A DNA stretch of 64,000 bases from Acinetobacter rongchengensis (lineage in GTDB: Bacteria; Pseudomonadota; Gammaproteobacteria; Pseudomonadales; Moraxellaceae): positions 1-64,000 of the forward strand of contig NZ_RAXT01000015.1 in assembly GCF_003611475.1 (NCBI RefSeq), read 5' to 3'. Of this stretch, positions 29,682 through 36,418 are shown piece by piece (position 1 is the stretch's first letter; each line of letters starts with the position of its first letter). The position numbers were made by a program, and so were the translations under genes. The notes under the pieces were generated by a model. The model had not been told where the DNA came from and did not search any database. It worked only from the letters and a program-made list of their open reading frames with translations.

Positions 29682-30302
29682 TTATTGATGCACCAAACTC
29701 AGCAACACAGCCGCACAACTAAAGAGTACAGCAAAGGTTCGATTCATATATTTTTGTTGCTTGGGTGACTTTAACAGTCTTAAAACTTTGGCAGCCAAAC
29801 CTGTATAACCTGCCATAACAATCAAATCTACTGTTACCATCGTGATTGCCATGGTCACATATTGAATCCATTGTGGTTTCGATAAATCTAAAAATTGCGG
29901 TAAAACGGCTAGAAGAAAAACAATCGCTTTAGGATTGCTGATATTGACTAAAAAGCCGTAAGCAATCAATTTTGGAATCGACTTTGTTGGTTGTTCTTTT
30001 TGAATATCAATCGATTGAGTCTGCGCTGTCCATTGTAAATAAGCAAGATAAAGTAAGTACAAAACGCCAAACCATTTCACAACCAAGAAGGCCCAAGGGG
30101 TCGTTGCAAATAAAACCCCCACACCTGCCGCCACGATTGCAATTTGCAGCAATAATGCCAGTTGTAGACCGATTGCATTCCAATATCCCCTACGGAAACC
30201 GTAGTTTAGACCACTCGACATCGATGCAATTGCACCAGCACCAGGTGAGATACTGATCACCCAGCAGGCCAACATATAAGCAAACCAAACTTGATAGGAC
30301 AT
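29682..30302 (-). CDS. LysE/RhtB-family exporter 2
   Basis: 206 residues with the same six-helix plan: SPGAGAIASMSSGLNYGFRR (19-38) and GFLVNISNPKAIVFLLAVLP. It is clearly related to the neighbouring exporter but well diverged, so not a recent duplicate. The two probably have different substrates. It borders the A+T-rich type VI cluster. Confidence 0.9.
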   Translation of the reverse strand: MSYQVWFAYMLACWVISISPGAGAIASMSSGLNYGFRRGYWNAIGLQLALLLQIAIVAAGVGVLFATTPWAFLVVKWFGVLYLLYLAYLQWTAQTQSIDIQKEQPTKSIPKLIAYGFLVNISNPKAIVFLLAVLPQFLDLSKPQWIQYVTMAITMVTVDLIVMAGYTGLAAKVLRLLKSPKQQKYMNRTFAVLFSCAAVLLSLVHQ

Positions 30303-30480
30303 AGCTGAAACGAAGAAATTTTAAAAATACATTATAGCGATTTTAATACGTTACTTTTCGATTAATTTGAGGATTAAAGAATGTTCATCCCCCTTTAGTA
30401 AGGGGAACCATTTATTTGTGTAATTGTCCATTTTGCTGAGTAAAGCTGAAGGAAGCCTAGGACAAAACGAGATATCCATT

Positions 30481-30513
30481 TTAAAGCCTTCTGTTTACGG
30501 AAAAAGGCTTTAA
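30481..30513 (-). terminator. Stem-loop at the end of the type VI accessory array
   Basis: A 10-bp stem TTAAAGCCTT / AAGGCTTTAA with a 13-base loop. It overlaps the stop codon of the last gene of the array. The T-run is short, so efficiency is uncertain. Confidence 0.55.
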
Positions 30514-31226
30514 ATATCTAAAATGAGGTTCTTTAAAAGCACATATCCTATTTGATCATTCCCTTTATAACCAACTTTTATGTATAAATTATTTTTAATT
30601 TCAACAATTTCATATAAACTTAAAATATCTCCTTTTACAAAATAAGATTTTTTCTTCTTAAAATTATCATCATATAAATATAACCTATCCACACTAATAT
30701 TAAATGATTTTATTTTCTTGTTTGAATTATCTTTTAGCTGAAATTTCTTCACCCCATTATTGAATGTAGTACTGAGATTGATATTATCATCTAGCGTTTT
30801 TACTTCCTCAGTTAAATTATATCTATTGTTTTTTAGTGTATATATTTTAGTATAACCAATAGCTCCATCTTTAAATCTTTCAACTATTTTACCCTCATTT
30901 GGAAAAAACTCAGGATCATATAATGAAGCAAGGTAAAAGCTAACTGCCTTTTTATCAGCAATTTCAAATATTTTGTGCTCTCCACTCGGATTGCAATCCT
31001 CTGTATAATTAACAACCAAATATTTTCTTTCATCGTTAGTTAGGTGTTCTATTGAAAAAGCATCTTTATCAAAACAATAATTCTGATCTTCAAATAGAAA
31101 TATTTTAGAATTATTACTTTTAAAATAAACTTTATGATTCTCTTTTATTAACATCTCATTAGACCAAGCTAAAGATGAGTAGATAATGGATAATACTATT
31201 AGTACAGTTTTTCTATTTAAAATCAT
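30510..31226 (-). CDS. Exported protein with SH3-like C-terminus, type VI array
   Basis: 238 residues with a cleavable signal peptide (about 1-22, ending SLAWS). The last 60 residues read like a bacterial SH3 domain (YFVKGDILSLYEIVEIKNN, then YIKVGYKGNDQIGYV). SH3b domains often bind cell wall. It is the last gene of the leftward array behind vgrG. An immunity or wall-protecting role is inferred only from context. Very A+T-rich, like its neighbours. Confidence 0.65.
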   Translation of the reverse strand: MILNRKTVLIVLSIIYSSLAWSNEMLIKENHKVYFKSNNSKIFLFEDQNYCFDKDAFSIEHLTNDERKYLVVNYTEDCNPSGEHKIFEIADKKAVSFYLASLYDPEFFPNEGKIVERFKDGAIGYTKIYTLKNNRYNLTEEVKTLDDNINLSTTFNNGVKKFQLKDNSNKKIKSFNISVDRLYLYDDNFKKKKSYFVKGDILSLYEIVEIKNNLYIKVGYKGNDQIGYVLLKNLILDI

Positions 31227-31314
31227 ATAGGATTTCTTCTCACATTTTTACTCCAACTTATCAGATAAATATTTTTATAAATTTTCAAAAAATAGAACAT
31301 TAAGCTTTCAATAA

Positions 31315-32043
31315 TCATTCTTCTGAATCAGAACAATCAAGCTTTTCAACATTTATATCTATATCAGTAGTATAATTAATTGAAAAATTTAAATTAATTA
31401 AATCATCTTTTCTAAAAACTGTTGGTACAACATTCCAAACATTTTTTCCATTTGTAACAAATGACAAGTTAAACTCTGCAACACCATTATTATTTGTATC
31501 AATCTGATATTCTACAGAAAATTCGCCAATTTTCTTTCCAACAATTTTGTATATTCTTGGTGTTTTTAATTTATCATCACATGCTTGATATACATATATT
31601 TTATCTTTTAAAATTTTTATCATGCTCTCGCTACACCAACATCCTCCTATCTCTAATTTTTTCCCGATACCATCTGTATAGCTAAAAGGTCTTATTAAAC
31701 TATTTTCCAAACTATCAAAGTTTAAATAGTTTTTTTTAAAATCCTGCACTTTTAGATAATTACTATCACTTAAACACTTATAATTTTCAAAATTAAGGTT
31801 TTTACCATCAAATTGACACTTCACATTTCTATTTTTCAACCACGCTCGCTGATTATCAACTAAATACTTTAGCTCAGGCTGATTATCTCGAATATAATTC
31901 TTTATATCCAAATATTTTTTATTCAAATCCTGTTCACTATTTGCATAAATAGTTTTTTCATCTATCTTTTGCTGTTTTGAACCCATCGTATTCGAACATG
32001 CAATTGAAGCGCTTATAAAAATTAAGATATAAATATTCTTCAT
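31315..32043 (-). CDS. Lipoprotein with LprI-like (DUF1311) segment
   Basis: 242 residues with a lipobox (SIACS, Cys about 16). The segment YLVDNQRAWLKNRNVKCQFD (about residue 60) matches the LprI/DUF1311 pattern of a Gln-x-x-Trp...Arg...Cys helix; LprI-type proteins inhibit lysozyme. The leader (NIYILIFISA) and the DNA around the start are almost identical to those of the lipoprotein gene next to the effector. The rest of the protein is different. I infer a second-generation immunity protein attached to a copied signal peptide. Confidence 0.68.
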   Translation of the reverse strand: MKNIYILIFISASIACSNTMGSKQQKIDEKTIYANSEQDLNKKYLDIKNYIRDNQPELKYLVDNQRAWLKNRNVKCQFDGKNLNFENYKCLSDSNYLKVQDFKKNYLNFDSLENSLIRPFSYTDGIGKKLEIGGCWCSESMIKILKDKIYVYQACDDKLKTPRIYKIVGKKIGEFSVEYQIDTNNNGVAEFNLSFVTNGKNVWNVVPTVFRKDDLINLNFSINYTTDIDINVEKLDCSDSEE

Positions 32044-32080
32044 GAATGAGTGCTCATAATGATGTGCTATCTAAAAATGG
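31997..32080 (-). repeat. 84-nt copy of the effector/lipoprotein junction (copy 2)
   Basis: Matches 36335-36418 at a fixed offset of 4338 with three mismatches in 84. It contains the first 16 codons of the lipoprotein gene, the 10-base gap and a remnant of the effector end (PFLDSTSL-stop; the intact gene reads PFLDSASL). Identity stops abruptly on the effector side. Confidence 0.9.
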
Positions 32081-32090
32081 CCTGAGGTTT

Positions 32091-32609
32091 TCAAGCATAA
32101 CCTTCCATTAATACTAAATCCTGATTGCCAAAACTTATAGAAATAATTTTTGACTTTCAATATCATATCTAGTTCCGATCTTTTGATTATCATCATTCCA
32201 AAAAATAGAATATTCATCTTTTTGGATCTCCATATGGGTTTTCTAATTTTTTAAACTTCCTAGTTTTATGCTTTAAATAAATCATTTTTCATCATCACCA
32301 ACTTTAACACCAGTATATGATGATCTCCCATTTTCCATGGAAGGAATTACCGAAATTTGATCATTCATTATTTGAAAATTAACATCTTTATCTGCTGATT
32401 TTTTCTGAGCCATGAAACAATCCTCAATACGACTATCAGTTATTTCAACTAGATTAGAAGAAAAATTTATCATTAATATTAATACCATTGAAACCATACA
32501 TACTAAAATCTGTATTAAGCACTTCTTTGCTATTTTGAGTTATCTATTTCAAAACCCTTAGAGCAAGATACTAATACCAGACTAGATAGGATTAAAATGA
32601 TTTTTTCAT
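32091..32609 (-). pseudogene. Decayed lipoprotein gene, several frameshifts
   Basis: An ATG at 32609 with AGGG upstream begins MKK, but one A is missing from the A-run. Restoring it yields IILILSSLVLVSCSKGFEI, a textbook lipoprotein leader. Coding-like fragments continue in changing frames: NSKEVLNTDFSMYGFNGI, then an open stretch with ITDSRIEDCFMAQKKS (32282-32430), then DEYSIFWNDDNQKIGTRYDI, then FGNQDLVLMEGYA and a stop at 32091. It therefore looks like a former exported protein of about 165 residues, now inactive. The 71-codon frame at 32282-32497 is only one fragment of it. Confidence 0.65.
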
Positions 32610-32745
32610 ATTAAACACCCTAAGTACTTTTTTAAATTATAAAAAATTTTCATAATAATTACCTTAATATTAAAAATAAGCCTATAAATATAAACCAAAT
32701 TAAATAAAACAATTCAAGAAAAGTAATACCAACTATCCTTTTAAC

Positions 32746-33489
32746 TTATTTACTAACAAATTCACCGTTTTTGTTCAAATTAATTTTTAACAACTTCCCA
32801 TTTTTAATATATGAAATTTCATAATTATTACTAATTAATACATTTTTTGAAGCATCTAATGAAACTTGTTTTATCAAACCAAGAGTATTTATTGATATTA
32901 AGTTAATTAATACCCCTCCTGAATCTGATGATGATGGAGAGGCAATCAAAATCACCCCACTCTCTGTTTCAGGAAATATTACTGAAGCACCATTACTTTC
33001 ATCAATAAAATTATAAACTTCTGATAATTCAGTAATATTAATTAAATTAATCTTACCACAACTTTTTTTATTGTTTTTTAATAAGCAATTCACATGATCT
33101 TGAGAATTATAAGGCAAATTTGTTATTTCCAAACCATCACTATTTTTTTGCTTTTGTTTAATCTTATCATTAAGATATTTTATTCTATTCTTATACTCAT
33201 CGTTATAGCATTGCTCCTTTATTAATCCAACTCCCCCACCAGATGAATAATTTACTTTTCCTTCACACTTAATTTTTAAATCTCCTAGCCATTTACTATA
33301 ATCGTTTTGTTTTTTATTGTTTTGCAAGTTCAATTGTGACTGTAAGCTTAAATTTTCTTTCTTGATACAATTAGTTTGAGATATAACACTATTACCATCA
33401 CATTTGTTCTGATATTCTCCAGCACAAGCGTAAGAACTTATACTAAAAAAAATAGTGATTAGCATCTTCTTATATACAATTTTAAACAC
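32746..33489 (-). CDS. Exported protein with LprI-like domain, type VI array
   Basis: 247 residues from a GTG at 33489 (AGGGA six bases upstream) with a signal peptide (cleavage near ACAGE). The N-terminal half has the Cys and Trp spacing of LprI/DUF1311 proteins: C..NSVISQTNC, YSKWLGDLKIKC, and a later EQCYNDEYKNRIKYL. This family includes lysozyme inhibitors. The C-terminal half is beta-rich (SGVILIASPSSSDSGGVLI). Its position behind a cell-wall hydrolase effector suggests self-protection. Confidence 0.65.
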   Translation of the reverse strand: MFKIVYKKMLITIFFSISSYACAGEYQNKCDGNSVISQTNCIKKENLSLQSQLNLQNNKKQNDYSKWLGDLKIKCEGKVNYSSGGGVGLIKEQCYNDEYKNRIKYLNDKIKQKQKNSDGLEITNLPYNSQDHVNCLLKNNKKSCGKINLINITELSEVYNFIDESNGASVIFPETESGVILIASPSSSDSGGVLINLISINTLGLIKQVSLDASKNVLISNNYEISYIKNGKLLKINLNKNGEFVSK

Positions 33490-33544
33490 ATTAAATCCCT
33501 TTATAATCTTTATATTAACTCATTCCATCTAAAAAAAAATTCTT

Positions 33545-34486
33545 TCAAAACTCCAATTTAATATTTTTCTTAACACCAGAAATATCTACATAGCTCAAAT
33601 TATACCTACTATCAATATAATATTTCGAACCTAAATCAATAACTTCCACTTTTGGTTTCAACTTGATTAAATAAAAATTTGAAGACAACCCATCATCTGT
33701 TTCGTAATATTTCTCTCCTATAGAATAAACTACCGCTTCACCATTTGATATAAATCTAAAAGTATCAAAGTTAATTTTCTTTATATTTTGATCTCCAATA
33801 AATTTATCTACATTTACAATGATATTTCCTATTTCTGAACTCGGATAAAAATAATCATTTTTATTACTCAAATCTTGACATTTTTTCTGGCTACTACCTC
33901 CCCTACATTTAGAGTAAAACTCAGAGTCATTTGGAATATTTACAGTTACAACATTATTTTTAAATAAAACTCCATTGACTACTTGATTATTTGATTTATT
34001 TTTAATTTCATCTCTAGATTTTAAATTAAAATTACCATTATTATAGAAATAACAAGATCTCACGTTTCTATACGAATTTTGATATTGATTGAAATTACCA
34101 TTAATGCAAAATATATTTTTATCTTTAGAAAAGGATATATCTTGACCTCTCTCTAACAGAGTTATAGATGCTGGAAAACTATAAACCTTACCTCCTTTTA
34201 AATCAATAACAGCAAAATATATATATTTTTTATATTTAAAATTTAAAAGGTATTTATCACCATTAAAGTTTGCTATATTTTTTTGAAGTACTCCATTATA
34301 TTTTTTTAGATTTTCTTGTGTGCAAAAATCCACCTCATCAAAGTCTATTGAACAACTATCTACATCCTTTTTATCAATTATTTTTTCATCTACTTCTGAA
34401 CAAGCAATTATTGATATGAATAATAAAGCAAAAGTTGTTATACTTTTTAATAACCACATATTTATACCTATTTTAGACTTCATCAT
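33545..34486 (-). CDS. Lipoprotein of unknown function, type VI array
   Basis: 313 residues with a leader and lipobox IIACS (Cys about 29; the first Met codons are alternative starts). The mature region is rich in Asn, Lys and Tyr and in beta-type stretches, with Cys pairs (SFSKDKNIFCINGN and VRSCYFYNN). It overlaps the upstream gene by 14 bases, so the two are coupled. No domain recognised. Confidence 0.62.
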   Translation of the reverse strand: MMKSKIGINMWLLKSITTFALLFISIIACSEVDEKIIDKKDVDSCSIDFDEVDFCTQENLKKYNGVLQKNIANFNGDKYLLNFKYKKYIYFAVIDLKGGKVYSFPASITLLERGQDISFSKDKNIFCINGNFNQYQNSYRNVRSCYFYNNGNFNLKSRDEIKNKSNNQVVNGVLFKNNVVTVNIPNDSEFYSKCRGGSSQKKCQDLSNKNDYFYPSSEIGNIIVNVDKFIGDQNIKKINFDTFRFISNGEAVVYSIGEKYYETDDGLSSNFYLIKLKPKVEVIDLGSKYYIDSRYNLSYVDISGVKKNIKLEF

Positions 34487-35021
34487 ACCTTAAATTTTCT
34501 ATATTAAACTTAAAGCTTCTATTCTCACTACTAGGATCATCTCCCACACATTTCATTTTTTCTATTTTACTTAAATCAGCATTGAGTAAAAAACTTTGAA
34601 TACAATAATTTTTTAACTTCTTTTCATTAATTGCATGAAATCCTTTAACTTCATCATCTATAATTGGAAATTTCCCTCCCATAGCTATAAATATTGTATT
34701 TTGATAATTTTTCTTTCTATTCTCCCCACCAGATAAAAATATAACTTGTGCAGGACCCGCTCCTTCATAATTATTAAAATTAACAGCAACTAGTGCAAGC
34801 AAATATTCTTTACCCGATATTTTCTTCTTCATCGTTTGTAGAATTCGAGCTTCATCCTCACCCGAATAAAATAACTTTAAATCATTCCTACTAAATTCAT
34901 ATTTACTTAAATCAATAAAACTATTATTTATAAATAATGAATCTGATTTAAAAGGAAATTCTATTTCAGCATATGTATTTATAGATAGAAATACAAACAT
35001 AACCCATATATATCTTTTCAT
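34473..35021 (-). CDS. Exported protein of unknown function, type VI array
   Basis: 182 residues with a signal peptide (about 1-18, NTYAEIEF). GGGGAG lies seven bases before the ATG. The mature protein has one central hydrophobic strand region (GPAQVIFLSGGENRKKN) and two Cys near the end. It overlaps the next gene. Unknown function; possibly immunity or accessory. Confidence 0.62.
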   Translation of the reverse strand: MKRYIWVMFVFLSINTYAEIEFPFKSDSLFINNSFIDLSKYEFSRNDLKLFYSGEDEARILQTMKKKISGKEYLLALVAVNFNNYEGAGPAQVIFLSGGENRKKNYQNTIFIAMGGKFPIIDDEVKGFHAINEKKLKNYCIQSFLLNADLSKIEKMKCVGDDPSSENRSFKFNIENLRYDEV

Positions 35022-35099
35022 TTAAAATCTCCCCACATTGCTATAAATTAAATTCTATTTATTATTTATTTCTCTACTAAAATTTTGATTTTTAAAAAA

Positions 35100-35567
35100 C
35101 TACAAGCAACCTTCTTGAAATCTAAGCTCACCTAGCTCACCATAATAGACCTCAAATACTTTATCATTCACAATATGAAATTTTACACCATTAACTTCAT
35201 CTATTTTACTTATTAAATAATAAGAATTTTCATCATACTCATCATTAATATATTCAAAATTTTCAAACTTTGTTTTTACCTCCTTAGAAGTAGCATTCAC
35301 AAACCTAGAACGCCTATACATTGCAGATGAAATTACATCATTAACAATGATATAATCTATAGTTTCATCTTTACTTTCCGCATAAAAACAACCATCAATG
35401 CCCTTAGTACTTTTATCTATTTTAATTTTATTTTCTTTTTCTAGTTGCTTATAATTATTACCAATATTCATTTTCAAAAATTCATTCTGAGTATTCTGAG
35501 TATTCTGAGTATTAAAACCGCACCCAACGAATAAAAACGTATATATATAAACTAATAAAAACCTCAT
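35100..35567 (-). CDS. Lipoprotein with QNT repeats, type VI array
   Basis: 155 residues with lipobox VGCG (Cys16), followed by NTQNTQNTQN. The repeat is encoded by three tandem ATTCTGAGT units at 35484-35510. The rest (IGNNYKQLEKENKI..., then DYIIVNDVISSAMYRR) resembles small secreted proteins that read IGxxxxxVxxxxG, but I cannot name the family. Its ATG is one base after the stop of the broken gene upstream. Confidence 0.62.
   Translation of the reverse strand: MRFLLVYIYTFLFVGCGFNTQNTQNTQNEFLKMNIGNNYKQLEKENKIKIDKSTKGIDGCFYAESKDETIDYIIVNDVISSAMYRRSRFVNATSKEVKTKFENFEYINDEYDENSYYLISKIDEVNGVKFHIVNDKVFEVYYGELGELRFQEGCL
35484..35510 (-). repeat. Three tandem 9-bp repeats in a lipoprotein linker
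   Basis: ATTCTGAGT occurs three times in a row within the linker after the lipidated Cys. Unit length is a multiple of three, so copy-number change would not shift the frame. Confidence 0.85.
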
Positions 35568-35568
35568 A

Positions 35569-35828
35569 TTAGATATCCTCTAGACTTGGTATGCATGTTC
35601 CAATATGTAAATGATGATAATGACTAGGAGCAAAACTTGTTCCTAATATTTTGGGTTTTCTACTATTCCCATCTTGGGTATAAAAAGCTTTAAACCCGAA
35701 CTTTTTAGATCAATTTCCTTTTGTTCATTCCAATACTTTAAACATTGTTGGGTATTATCAGCTACTGCATATAAACTCACACTACTCATTAGAACCATAA
35801 ATGCTACTGTTTTCTTTATAAATTTCAT
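35569..35828 (-). pseudogene. Small exported protein gene with one frameshift
   Basis: The ATG at 35828 begins MKFIKKTVAFMVLMSS..., a signal peptide ending YAVADN, and stays open to a TAA after VENPKY. In the adjacent frame the coding pattern goes on: KILGTSFAPSHYHHLHIGTC, then a TAA at 35569-35571, one base before the ATG of the next gene. That tight junction suggests the second frame is the true C-terminus. 260 bases is not a multiple of three, so one base has been lost or gained near 35651-35660. The product would be about 86 residues with a His-rich end. Confidence 0.6.
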
Positions 35829-35916
35829 AATTAACGTCCAAGCACCAATTATTTCTATCAAAATTGTAGCTCACCATCTCAATAAAACTTAAAATATAGA
35901 TTTTAAGATATCAATT

Positions 35917-36381
35917 TTATGGTGCATTAGAATTTCGTATCTCTAAAATTTCATTACAATCTAGAGAGTTTGAATAAACGAAGATTCGTTGTTCTTGATT
36001 CTCCAATAAAATTGCATCCTTATCTGCACCAAAAGCATTTTTAGAAACATCACATTTATAAGATGGTAACTTAAAATCCTTTACAACTTCACATTTTGGC
36101 TCAGCAGTGGACTCATCAAAACCATACCATTCTGTAATATTTTGATTTGAACAAGAAATTTGAACTGCTTGATTACTTTCTCTCGTTGTAACTGTCTTAT
36201 CCACAGCTTCCGTTGTTTCACCTACTACCAAAACTTCACTTGTACCAGTAGGTTGTTGTATTTGTACTTTGGTATCCATTACATTTGGTTCATTATTTGA
36301 ACTGTTTTGTGTTTTATTCTGGCTTTTATCACTACATGCAATTAAAGCGCTTATAAAAATTAAGATATAAATATTATTCAT
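35917..36381 (-). CDS. Lipoprotein next to the effector, candidate immunity protein
   Basis: 154 residues: leader NIYILIFISALIACS with lipobox at Cys16, a Ser/Thr/Gln-rich linker (about 20-75), then a small domain with four Cys (ISCSNQNITEW, PKCEVV, YKCDV, SLDCNEI). It starts 10 bases after the effector stop, the usual place for an immunity gene. Its leader DNA is duplicated at 31997-32043. Confidence 0.68.
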   Translation of the reverse strand: MNNIYILIFISALIACSDKSQNKTQNSSNNEPNVMDTKVQIQQPTGTSEVLVVGETTEAVDKTVTTRESNQAVQISCSNQNITEWYGFDESTAEPKCEVVKDFKLPSYKCDVSKNAFGADKDAILLENQEQRIFVYSNSLDCNEILEIRNSNAP

Positions 36382-36418
36382 GAATGAGTGCTCATAATGA
36401 TGCGCTATCTAAAAATGG
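36335..36418 (-). repeat. 84-nt effector/lipoprotein junction (copy 1)
   Basis: Covers the last nine codons of the effector, the short gap and the lipoprotein leader. It is repeated with three mismatches at 31997-32080. Confidence 0.9.

Noticed and set aside
32282..32497. 71-codon frame as an independent gene
   Set aside because: It starts within a damaged lipoprotein gene and is better explained as one fragment of that pseudogene.
35484..35510. 9-bp tandem repeat as a phase-variation switch
   Set aside because: The unit is a multiple of three, so gain or loss would not turn the gene off; only linker length would change.
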